DNA from: Clostridia bacterium
Lineage (GTDB): Bacteria > Bacillota_E > RBS10-35 > JAJYVN01
DNA: 5,465 nt
Reading direction: 5' to 3'
Assembly: GCA_027335515.1 (NCBI GenBank)
Contig: DAHWHT010000181.1
Location: 1-5,465, forward strand
Shown here: in pieces, positions 1 to 5,271 of the stretch
How the letters are laid out: every line of letters starts with the position of its first letter
Numbering within the stretch: the first letter of the stretch is position 1
Made by a program: the position numbers and the translations under genes
Notes under the pieces: model-generated
Databases searched by the model: none
Told to the model about the DNA's origin: nothing
Seen by the model: the letters and a program-made list of their open reading frames with translations, nothing else

Positions 1-1
1 G

Positions 2-88
2 GCCTCGACCGCGGACAAGCAGCCCGAGATGGCCTGGTTGACAGGCTTGGCCGGGGCTCGGCATAATCGGTGGCGTTGCCTCGACCGC
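2..88. repeat. 11-bp direct repeat flanking the rpmH promoter
   Basis: The 11-mer GCCTCGACCGC occurs at 2-12 and again at 78-88, 76 bp apart, so that one copy lies on each side of the promoter at 38-67. The second copy falls in the transcribed leader and its last three bases enter the left arm of the leader hairpin. This could be a chance repeat in GC-rich DNA, a duplicated regulatory half-site, or a trace of a small duplication. No function is claimed. Confidence 0.35.
38..67 (+). promoter_or_regulatory. Sigma-70/sigma-A type promoter for the rpmH operon
   Basis: The -35 hexamer TTGACA (38-43) is a perfect consensus match. It is followed after 18 bp by CATAAT (62-67), which matches the TATAAT -10 element at five of six positions. 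Transcription would start near 74-75, leaving a leader of about 45 nt before rpmH at 119. No other promoter this good is seen ahead of the cluster, so it probably drives rpmH, rnpA and at least the genes immediately downstream. A divergent dnaA promoter would be expected further left but cannot be seen. Confidence 0.75.
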
Positions 89-103
89 CTCTGTGGTGAG
101 GCG
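86..103 (+). promoter_or_regulatory. Leader hairpin just upstream of the rpmH ribosome binding site
   Basis: CGCCTC (86-91) pairs perfectly with GAGGCG (98-103) around the six-base loop TGTGGT. The stem ends four bases before GGTGGAG (108-114), the Shine-Dalgarno of rpmH, and lies inside the predicted transcript. A run of six T follows at 115-120, but it is 11 bases away from the stem, so this is not a standard intrinsic terminator. It may stabilise the 5' end or tune L34 translation; that role is inferred only from position. Confidence 0.45.
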
Positions 104-118
104 AAAGGGTGGAGTTTT

Positions 119-253
119 TTGCGGCGGACCTTCCAACCCAAGGTGCGCAAGGCGCAGCGGGTACATGGTTTCCGTACTCGGATGCGGAAGCGGTCTGGGC
201 GAATGGTTCTCAAGGCCCGGAGGGCGAAGGGGCGGCACCGGCTGTCCTATTGA
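119..253 (+). CDS. rpmH: 50S ribosomal protein L34
   Basis: This encodes L34, a small basic protein of the large ribosomal subunit that contacts 23S rRNA. The predicted product is 44 residues, the usual family length, and carries the full signature: RRTFQPK at the N-terminus, [13 protein letters not shown] in the middle and a basic KGRHRLS tail. About half of the residues are Arg or Lys. The start is TTG at 119, placed by homology (L34 begins M-(K/R)-R-T-F-Q-P) and by GGTGGAG at 108-114 with a four-base spacer. An in-frame ATG at 29 would add 30 residues foreign to the family and would lie upstream of the promoter, so it is rejected. It is first in the operon, and rnpA follows after 9 bases. 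Confidence 0.95.
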   Translation: MRRTFQPKVRKAQRVHGFRTRMRKRSGRMVLKARRAKGRHRLSY

Positions 254-262
254 GTCCGGGGG

Positions 263-628
263 GTGCAGAAGGCGCGCCTCGAACGGTTGCGTGGCAGGCG
301 CGTGTTCGACGAGGTGTTTGCGCGGGGGCGCAGCGCCTCGTTCCGTTATTTTCATCTGCGCATTCGGATCGAGGGAACCGAGGCGCCGAGGGTCGCGGTA
401 GCGGCTGGTAAGCGGCTGGGTCCAGCGGTAACACGGAACCGATTGCGTCGGCGGTGGCGGGCGGTGGTACGCGCCGGGCCGGAATTGCGTTTTGGAGCGG
501 CGGTCATCCTGGTGCTGCGGGGGGCGTCTTTGGACGCTTCTTTTGCGGAGATGGAGCGACAATGGACGTATGCGACCGAAAGGGTGGGTCTTGCAGCCGG
601 CTCGGGAGATCTGCGGCGGCGGCGTTGA
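263..628 (+). CDS. rnpA: Ribonuclease P protein component
   Basis: This is the protein cofactor of RNase P, which helps the catalytic RNA bind the 5' leader of pre-tRNA during 5'-end maturation. The product is 121 residues, normal for the family. The N-terminal L-R-x-x-x-x-F-x-x-V-F pattern (residues 9-19) and the basic signature TRNRLRRRWR (57-66), which contains the RNR motif that contacts RNA, are clear. A central beta-strand motif, PRVAVAAGKR, precedes the RNR motif. The GTG at 263 is chosen because it gives the family length and follows a G-run at 257-262. The Shine-Dalgarno is poor, so translation is probably coupled to rpmH, whose stop codon ends 10 bases upstream. The stop codon overlaps the proposed yidD start. 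Confidence 0.95.
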   Translation: MQKARLERLRGRRVFDEVFARGRSASFRYFHLRIRIEGTEAPRVAVAAGKRLGPAVTRNRLRRRWRAVVRAGPELRFGAAVILVLRGASLDASFAEMERQWTYATERVGLAAGSGDLRRRR

Positions 629-861
629 GCGCGGTCGGGATTTTCGTTGCAGTTGTGCTGTTGACGGCTTACCGCGGCGTGGTGGCACCCATGTTGGTCG
701 GGCAGTGCCGGTACACACCGAGTTGCTCCCGGTATGCGGAAGAAGCCATTCGGCGATACGGATTGTGGCGCGGCGGCGCCCTTGCCCTAAGGCGGCTGAG
801 TCGTTGCCATCCTTGGCACGCGGGCGGCTGGGACCCTGTACCGGAGCGCTCGCCCTCGTAA
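625..861 (+). CDS. yidD: Membrane protein insertion efficiency factor YidD
   Basis: YidD is a small inner-face membrane-associated protein that helps YidC and Sec insert membrane proteins. The diagnostic motifs are complete: CRYTPSCSRYA (residues 28-38), then CHPWHAGGWDPVP (61-73), with three conserved cysteines at 28, 34 and 61. An N-terminal hydrophobic stretch (about 3-15) fits a membrane-embedded or amphipathic helix. The TTG at 625 gives 78 residues, the family length, and overlaps the rnpA stop as TTGA, which suggests termination-reinitiation coupling. The alternative ATG at 562 has GGAG five bases upstream and would give 99 residues, but it overlaps rnpA by 67 bases and adds a tail absent from relatives. 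The gene lies between rnpA and yidC, its usual place. The family call is secure; the start is not. Confidence 0.9.
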   Translation: MSAVGIFVAVVLLTAYRGVVAPMLVGQCRYTPSCSRYAEEAIRRYGLWRGGALALRRLSRCHPWHAGGWDPVPERSPS

Positions 862-887
862 GGGGGTGGCGATGAGGAGGCCAGTTC

Positions 888-1523
888 TTGGGGGCGCTGT
901 GGCACGGGTTGGTGCATCTGCTGAGTGTCGGGATGCTGGTGCTCAGCCGAGGGACGTCGAGTTATGGCGTCGGCATCATCCTGCTTACCGCCGGAATCCG
1001 TCTGCTTGTGTATCCGTTATATCGAGCACAAATACAATCCTTCAAAAAGATGCAGGCCATGCAACCAGAACTGCAGAAAATGCAAGAGAAATTCAAGGAC
1101 GACAAGCAAAGGCTTATGGAGGAACAGGTTCGTCTCTATCGGGAACATGGGGTTAATCCCATGGCCAGTTGTCTGCCAATGCTATTGCAGCTCCCTGTGC
1201 TGTATGCGTTTTATGATATGCTTCGCGTGTTCAATTTTGCCGGCCATCCGCCCTTGACCCCTGGGTTTCTTTGGCTCCCCGACCTAGGCAAGGCGGATCC
1301 ATTGTATATTCTTCCCGTCTTGGGTGGAGTATCTACCTATTGGCAGACCAAGATCAGTATGGCGTTGCAACCAGGTGGTTCCCAGCAACAGATGCAATTC
1401 ATGATGTACCTGATGCCTGCGATTATGTTCTACGTGTTTCTGCGTCTCCCCGCAGGTTTGGCGCTGTACTGGGTAGTAGCCAACGTGTTTACAATCGCAC
1501 AACAGTATGTGGCGATGCGGTAG
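888..1523 (+). CDS. yidC: Membrane protein insertase YidC (short form)
   Basis: This is a YidC/Oxa1/Alb3-family insertase that places membrane proteins in the cytoplasmic membrane, alone or with SecYEG. The product is 211 residues and starts directly near the first core transmembrane segment, lacking the lipoprotein signal peptide of B. subtilis SpoIIIJ. Short forms like this are known in Bacillota. Visible features are the conserved groove arginine in TAGIRLLVYPL (R38), a Gln/Lys/Glu-rich cytoplasmic hairpin (about 48-86), GVNPMASCLPMLLQLP (88-103) and PAGLALYW (188-195). Transmembrane segments are estimated near 26-45, 95-115, 138-152 and 172-205. The TTG start at 888 is fixed by GAGGAGG at 874-880 with a seven-base spacer. 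Bases 961-1500 are about 50% GC against roughly 70% in sampled flanking stretches, with A/T-ending codons such as tta, ata, caa and cga. It may be horizontally acquired or strongly constrained. Confidence 0.95.
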   Translation: MGALWHGLVHLLSVGMLVLSRGTSSYGVGIILLTAGIRLLVYPLYRAQIQSFKKMQAMQPELQKMQEKFKDDKQRLMEEQVRLYREHGVNPMASCLPMLLQLPVLYAFYDMLRVFNFAGHPPLTPGFLWLPDLGKADPLYILPVLGGVSTYWQTKISMALQPGGSQQQMQFMMYLMPAIMFYVFLRLPAGLALYWVVANVFTIAQQYVAMR

Positions 1524-1582
1524 GTCTCCCGGCGACGGGTCGGGGCGCCGGACCGCGCCGGCCGAGCAGGGGAGAATTCACG

Positions 1583-2305
1583 GTGGCGTCACCGGAAAGC
1601 GTGTGGGAGGCGCAGGAGCTGTGCAGGGAGGCTGAGATATGCGGCCTGCACGTGTCGCTTTCAGACGCGGAACGCCTCGTGTGCTTGTTGCGGTTGGTTT
1701 GGGCCTCGCCGCTGGGGCTGACCACGATACGCAACTGGGTGGACGGTCGCCGCAAGCATTTGCTGGATTCCTTGGCATGGTTGCCCTTCGCGGAACTGAC
1801 CCCCGGGGAAACGGTGGTCGACGTGGGCAGTGGGGCAGGATTTCCAGGCATACCGACGGCGGTGGTAGTCCCGGATATTCAGGTGACGCTGTTGGAGGCG
1901 AATCGGCGCCGCTGTGCCTTTCTGCGAAACGCCGCGGAGGCATTGGGTCTTACAAACGTGGCGGTCTGCGAGATGCGGGCCGAGCAGGCCGCGCGAAGCG
2001 ACGATATTCGCGAGCGCGCGGATTGCGTCGTTGCGCGCGCGGTGGCGCCGATGCCGCGGCTGGTTGAATACCTGGCCCCGCTGTGCCGTGTTGGTGGGCG
2101 GGCGGTGATGTTGAAGGGGCCTCGTTGGAGGGAGGAGTGGGCTGACGCGGAGCGCATGTCGCAACGCGTGGGCCTGCGGGGGATGCGATACAAGGAGTAC
2201 GAGCTTCCCGAGGGATGCGGGCTTAGGGCGGTCGTAGTGCTTGAAAAGGGTCGTTCCACGCCTCGCCGCTATCCCCGGCACGCAAGACAGGCCGGCGACG
2301 GTTGA
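1583..2305 (+). CDS. rsmG: 16S rRNA (guanine-N7) methyltransferase RsmG (GidB)
   Basis: RsmG uses S-adenosylmethionine to methylate N7 of G527 (E. coli numbering) in 16S rRNA; loss of it gives low-level streptomycin resistance in several bacteria. The 240-residue product has the Rossmann-like SAM-binding motif DVGSGAGFPGIP (80-91), preceded by KHLLDSL (58-64). VTLLEANRRRCAFL (101-114), ARAVAP (151-156) and MLKG (176-179) follow in the correct order. The C-terminus keeps YPR but ends in ARQAGDG, not the usual basic PxKxPL tail. GTG at 1583 is chosen for AGGGGAG at 1568-1574 (eight-base spacer) and family length; the open frame runs back to 1271 inside yidC but without homology. It follows yidC after 59 bases and precedes noc, the gidB-noc-soj-spo0J order of Bacilli. 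Confidence 0.95.
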   Translation: MASPESVWEAQELCREAEICGLHVSLSDAERLVCLLRLVWASPLGLTTIRNWVDGRRKHLLDSLAWLPFAELTPGETVVDVGSGAGFPGIPTAVVVPDIQVTLLEANRRRCAFLRNAAEALGLTNVAVCEMRAEQAARSDDIRERADCVVARAVAPMPRLVEYLAPLCRVGGRAVMLKGPRWREEWADAERMSQRVGLRGMRYKEYELPEGCGLRAVVVLEKGRSTPRRYPRHARQAGDG

Positions 2306-2337
2306 ACCCGCGGCAGGCAGGCGGCAGCGGCGGGTTC
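2304..2337 (+). promoter_or_regulatory. Hairpin between rsmG and noc
   Basis: GAACCCGC (2304-2311) and GCGGGTTC (2330-2337) form a perfect eight-base stem around an 18-base purine-rich loop containing repeated GGCAGGC-like units. The left arm begins inside the rsmG stop codon (2303-2305), and the right arm ends four bases before the noc Shine-Dalgarno GGGGAGG (2342-2348). There is no T-run, so it is unlikely to be a complete intrinsic terminator. It could protect an mRNA end or tune noc translation. Confidence 0.4.
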
Positions 2338-2355
2338 CGGTGGGGAGGCTGGGCG

Positions 2356-3162
2356 ATGGCGGAATCGGATTGGATACGGGACATCGCAGGGGGGGGCTTG
2401 GTTCGTCAGGTACCCGTGGGGAGCTTGCGGGCTGGAGCCTACCAGCCGCGACAAACGGAGGACCCTGCAGCCCTGGATGCACTCACTGCCTCGGTGCGTG
2501 AGCATGGCGTTTTGCAGCCGTTGCTGGTGCGGCCGTCGATGGGATCTCTGGAAATCGTCGCGGGCGAGCGCAGGTGGCGCGCTGCGCGTGCGGTCGGTTT
2601 GCCCACCGTGCCTGCGGTGGTGCGGGAACTGTCGGATCGGGAAGCAGCCGTGGTCGGCGTTGTGGAGAATGTGCAGCGGGCCGACCTCCACTATCTGGAC
2701 GAGGCGGCCGCGTGCGCGCGGCTCCTGGAGGAATTCCGACTAACGCAACAAGAAGTGGCGCTTGCGGTCGGGCGGAGCCAACCAGGGATTGCGAACAAGT
2801 TGCGCCTTCTGCATCTGGAATCCAGCGTGCGTGCTGCGTTGGTTGCGGAGGGCTTGTCGGAACGTCATGCGCGCGAGTTGCTCCGGCTAAGTGGTGAGGC
2901 CGAGCGATTGTCTGCCGTGGCAACCTTCTCTGCCGAAGGGCTGAGCGTGCGCGCGGCAAGCAAGTGGGTGGATCGGCGCCTGGGCCACACCCCGCAGACG
3001 CGCCGGCAGGATTCCGCAGAAGTGGAATGGCAGCTGCCTGTCGAACGGGTTGTGGATCGACTGCGTGCGGCAGGTTTTGCGGTGGAATGGCTTAGGCGGG
3101 AGGAGCCGGGCGGGTGGACGGTCGAATTGCGGATTATGCGGCCGGCGCGCGAGGAGTGTTGA
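2356..3162 (+). CDS. noc: Noc-like nucleoid occlusion protein (ParB-family CTPase)
   Basis: This is a ParB paralog that in Bacilli binds Noc sites, spreads as a CTP clamp and blocks Z-ring assembly over the chromosome. The 268-residue product has a ParB/Srx-like domain with YQPRQ (29-33), GERRWRA (70-76; nucleotide-binding box) and ENVQR (104-108). A central helix-turn-helix follows (about 129-151) whose recognition region reads QPGIANKLRLL, like Noc, where ParB has RPAISNSLRLL. The C-terminal WTVELRI (254-260) resembles the Noc end. ATG at 2356 is chosen for GGGGAGG at 2342-2348 with a seven-base spacer. A TTG at 2302 overlapping the rsmG stop would add 18 Gly/Arg-rich residues. No obvious membrane-targeting amphipathic helix like that of B. 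subtilis Noc is seen. It could instead be a second chromosomal ParB; the family is sure, the role is inferred. Confidence 0.85.
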   Translation: MAESDWIRDIAGGGLVRQVPVGSLRAGAYQPRQTEDPAALDALTASVREHGVLQPLLVRPSMGSLEIVAGERRWRAARAVGLPTVPAVVRELSDREAAVVGVVENVQRADLHYLDEAAACARLLEEFRLTQQEVALAVGRSQPGIANKLRLLHLESSVRAALVAEGLSERHARELLRLSGEAERLSAVATFSAEGLSVRAASKWVDRRLGHTPQTRRQDSAEVEWQLPVERVVDRLRAAGFAVEWLRREEPGGWTVELRIMRPAREEC

Positions 3163-3178
3163 AGCGGAGGCGGACGGT

Positions 3179-3961
3179 GTGGTTCGCGTGGTGGCGGTTG
3201 CGAACCAAAAGGGCGGGGTCGGCAAGACGACCACAGCCGTGAATGTGTCCGCTTATCTCGCACAGGCCGGGGAGCGGGTGCTGCTGATTGACGCGGATCC
3301 CCAAGGAAACGCCACGAGCGGGTTGGGCGTCGATAATCGACGGGTCGGGGTTGGGCTGCTGGACGTGTTGGTCGGCGGGGTCGGTTTGGCACGGGCGGCG
3401 CGGCAGACGGCGGTGCCGAACCTGGCGCTCGTGCCAGCCGGTGGAGGCCTGGTTGGGGCGGAAGTAGGGATGGTCGGCCAGGAGCGCCGGGAATCGCTCT
3501 TGCGAACGGCTTTGAGCGCAGAGGCAGACAAGTATGGATTGGTGATTATCGACTGTCCCCCGTCCCTTGGATTGCTGACGGTTAATGCGCTGGTTGCCGC
3601 CGAGGCGGTCCTGATTCCCATTCAATGCGAGTACTACGCCCTTGAAGGTGTCAGTCAATTGCTCGCCACGTTGCAACGCGTTCGGGCCGAACTGAACCCA
3701 GAGCTCGCGATCCTCGGAGTGGTGTTGACGATGTTCGATGCGCGGACGAACCTTTCGCTGCAGGTTGCCGAGGAAGTCAAGCGGGCCTTCCGCGGTCGGG
3801 TGTTTCGGAGTGTCGTGCCGCGCAACGTTCGGCTGAGTGAGGCGCCGAGTCACGGACTGCCCATCGGGCTTTACGATGGCCGGTCGCGCGGTGCACAAAC
3901 GTATGCAGACGTGGCTAAGGAGGTGCTCGTGCGTGCCCGGAGCGCAGCGCCGGCTGGGTAG
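3179..3961 (+). CDS. parA: Chromosome partitioning ATPase ParA (Soj)
   Basis: This is a deviant Walker-A ATPase that binds nucleoid DNA as an ATP dimer, is stimulated by ParB at parS, and helps segregate origins and regulate DnaA. The 260-residue product has KGGVGKTTT (11-19), with signature lysine K11 and P-loop lysine K16. IDADPQGNATSGLG (37-50) carries the catalytic-type Asp at 40, and IIDCPPSLG (123-131) is Walker B. IPRNVRLSEAPSHG-like sequence near the C-terminus (here VPRNVRLSEAPSHG) is typical of Soj. GTG at 3179 follows GGAGG (3166-3170) by eight bases, and the protein then reaches the P-loop at residue 11 as usual. GTGs at 3188 and 3191 are less well spaced. It starts 16 bases after noc, and its 3' end contains the parB ribosome binding site and start. 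Confidence 0.97.
   Translation: MVRVVAVANQKGGVGKTTTAVNVSAYLAQAGERVLLIDADPQGNATSGLGVDNRRVGVGLLDVLVGGVGLARAARQTAVPNLALVPAGGGLVGAEVGMVGQERRESLLRTALSAEADKYGLVIIDCPPSLGLLTVNALVAAEAVLIPIQCEYYALEGVSQLLATLQRVRAELNPELAILGVVLTMFDARTNLSLQVAEEVKRAFRGRVFRSVVPRNVRLSEAPSHGLPIGLYDGRSRGAQTYADVAKEVLVRARSAAPAG
3917..3923 (+). promoter_or_regulatory. Strong Shine-Dalgarno for parB embedded in parA
   Basis: AAGGAGG, a perfect match to the anti-Shine-Dalgarno core, lies inside the last codons of parA (it encodes part of A-K-E-V) nine bases before GTG at 3933. It fixes the parB start among several upstream in-frame candidates and gives parB its own strong initiation, independent of coupling to parA. Confidence 0.85.
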
Positions 3962-4832
3962 AGGATTGGACGCCTTGCTCCCGGAGTTGGAACCTCGCTC
4001 GGGCGATCGAGTGGAGTCGCTGGCATGCACGGCGATCGAACGTAATCCGCTTCAGCCGCGGCGAACCTTTGCTGCAGAGGGCTTGGCGGAGTTGGCCGAG
4101 TCGATTCGCACCCACGGGGTGTTACAGCCGGTGATTGTGCGGGTCGTCGGGCAGGGACGCTATCAACTGGTAGCCGGGGAGCGCCGGTGGAGGGCGGCGC
4201 AGTCGGCGGGCCTGGCCGAGGTACCGGCGTTGGTGCGAGAGCTGAGTGATGCCGAGGTCGCGGAGATAGCCCTGATCGAGAACCTCCAGCGCGAGGATCT
4301 GAATCCTCTCGAGGAAGCGGAGGCCCTGCGCCGGCTGATCGAAGACTACGGGTTGTCACAGGAGGAACTGGCGCGGCGGCTTGGGCGCAGTCGGCCAGCG
4401 ATCAGCAACAGCCTGCGCCTCCTGCACGCTCCGGAGGCTGTGCGGGCAGCCGTAGTGGACGGGCGGCTGAGCGCAGGGCATGCGCGGGCGTTGCTGGCAC
4501 TTGAGGGTCCGACGGAGCAGGCGGCGGCTGTGGAGCAGGTGGTGGGCGCCAGCATGAGCGTGCGTGCGACGGAGGATTTCGTCCGCCGGCTTCAGCGCCC
4601 GCCTGGTGATACGACCGCGGCGGCAAGTCCGAGGGCGTCGATGGTAAGGACAGCGGACTGGCGGGACGCGGAGTGTCGATTGCGGGAAGCCCTCGGAACG
4701 CGGGTGCGCATTCGAGGTGATGGTCGCCAAGGGATGGTGGAGGTCGCGTTCTTCGGCGCCGCGGATCTGGAGCGATTGCTTGAGATGCTGGCGCCCGTTT
4801 CACGTGAAACGGACGGGTCTGGCGGGAGTTAG
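3933..4832 (+). CDS. parB: Chromosome partitioning protein ParB (Spo0J)
   Basis: ParB is the CTP-dependent DNA clamp that loads at parS, spreads along nearby DNA, recruits SMC-ScpAB and stimulates ParA. The 299-residue product begins with RRLGRGLDALLPE (6-18), the basic N-terminal motif that stimulates ParA. The CTP-binding domain follows, with NPLQPRR (38-44), GERRWRA (82-88) and ENLQREDLNPLEEA (116-129). The parS-binding helix-turn-helix lies at about 141-164 (LSQEELARRLGRSRP, then AISNSLRLL). A linker leads to a C-terminal dimerisation domain (about 245-290). GTG at 3933 is fixed by AAGGAGG nine bases upstream and by the motif position; it overlaps parA by 29 bases in another frame. Its last codons contain parS and read V-S-R-E-T. 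It is last in the gene string. Confidence 0.96.
   Translation: MPGAQRRLGRGLDALLPELEPRSGDRVESLACTAIERNPLQPRRTFAAEGLAELAESIRTHGVLQPVIVRVVGQGRYQLVAGERRWRAAQSAGLAEVPALVRELSDAEVAEIALIENLQREDLNPLEEAEALRRLIEDYGLSQEELARRLGRSRPAISNSLRLLHAPEAVRAAVVDGRLSAGHARALLALEGPTEQAAAVEQVVGASMSVRATEDFVRRLQRPPGDTTAAASPRASMVRTADWRDAECRLREALGTRVRIRGDGRQGMVEVAFFGAADLERLLEMLAPVSRETDGSGGS
4795..4812. promoter_or_regulatory. parS: parS centromere site
   Basis: CCGTTTCACGTGAAACGG is a perfect 18-bp palindrome, and its 14-bp core GTTTCACGTGAAAC (4797-4810) is identical to the core of the conserved Bacillota parS consensus. It is the loading site for ParB, which spreads outward and recruits ParA and SMC near the origin. It lies within the last 13 codons of parB and is read as P-V-S-R-E-T-D. 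It is the only full match I found in the window. The sequence match is direct; function rests on the strong conservation of this motif. Confidence 0.94.
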
Positions 4833-4849
4833 GAGCGCTGGACGTGAAG

Positions 4850-4865
4850 CCGCCCGAAAGGGCGG
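4850..4865 (+). terminator. GAAA-loop hairpin after parB, possible weak terminator
   Basis: CCGCCC (4850-4855) and GGGCGG (4860-4865) form a perfect six-base GC stem closed by a GAAA tetraloop, a very stable GNRA type. It starts 18 bases after the parB stop, where the operon is expected to end. The following bases (AGTGACGCGGATTTGG) contain no U-tract, so it is not a canonical intrinsic terminator. It may act as a 3' stabiliser or a Rho-assisted end. Confidence 0.45.
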
Positions 4866-5189
4866 AGTGACGCGGATTTGGCGACGGCTACGACGCAGTA
4901 CGCATTGCGGGTGGCTTGGTGGCCTCGGGGTGGCATCGCGGAACACCAAGTGGGTTGAAGGGGCGATCTTGCTCGCGGCGACACGGGCCAGGCGAACGCC
5001 AACCGGTGGCGTCCGCTGCCCGTCGCCGTGGTCAGGGTTTCCGTGAGCGTGTCGACGTCGGGCGCCTTGTGTGGAGCGGTGGGCAGCGGCGCAGTAGGCA
5101 GCGTGGGGCACGAGCTCCTGGTCGGTCCAGTGCGGCAGGGGGCGGCAACGGACGAAGCGCGGGGCCCCTTTCTGTCTGAAGGCGTCCCC
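4866..5189. other. Stretch without a recognisable gene
   Basis: I recognise no gene or RNA here. The + frame that starts at positions divisible by three is broken by stops at 4956, 5208 and 5217 but otherwise open; it is the same frame as the transposase-like fragment that begins near 5250. The minus strand is open over nearly the whole region, but its translation is Arg/Pro/His-rich without motifs and looks like an antisense shadow. The most likely explanation is decayed coding DNA, possibly the body of the same mobile element. GGGGCCCC at 5161-5168 is a short palindrome of no clear meaning. Confidence 0.4.
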
Positions 5190-5271
5190 CGATCTCCGGT
5201 CTTCGCCTAGCTGCAGTAGGCGGCGAAGATCTGCTCGTCGGCCCACTGCTTCCTGAAAGACCCGGAGATCG
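5190..5271. repeat. Nested inverted repeats
   Basis: Two sets of arms are nested. The outer arms CGATCTCCGG (5190-5199) and CCGGAGATCG (5262-5271) are a perfect 10-bp inverted repeat. Immediately inside, TCTTCGCCTA (5200-5209) pairs with TAGGC plus GAAGA (5217-5221 and 5225-5229) around a GCTGCAG loop, with GGC (5222-5224) bulged. Both pairings can form together, leaving a bulge of about 32 bases at 5230-5261. It could be a structured RNA, an element end or recombination site, or remnants of a rearranged mobile element. No T-run follows. Confidence 0.45.

Noticed and set aside
29..118. N-terminal extension of rpmH from ATG at 29
   Set aside because: It would start upstream of the predicted transcription start and adds 30 residues with no relation to L34. 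TTG at 119 has a proper Shine-Dalgarno and gives the family length.
1..118. oriC or DnaA boxes in the leader
   Set aside because: No TTATCCACA-like 9-mer or AT-rich unwinding region is present in these bases.
1529..1559. GC-rich stems between yidC and rsmG (CCGGCG/CGCCGG and GGCGC/GCGCC)
   Set aside because: They are short, mutually exclusive, without a T-run, and of a kind expected by chance in such GC-rich sequence.
1271..1582. Upstream extension of the rsmG frame inside yidC
   Set aside because: The added residues are antifamily sequence read out of frame from yidC. AGGGGAG with GTG at 1583 fits RsmG length.
1801..1808. CCCCGGGG with following AAAC in rsmG as a Noc binding site
   Set aside because: Only the central eight bases are palindromic, and the left flank (TGAC) does not match the ATTTCCC half of the consensus.
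5038..5049. GTTTCCGTGAGC as a second, degenerate parS
   Set aside because: It lacks one central base and the right half does not match GTGAAAC, so it is not palindromic.
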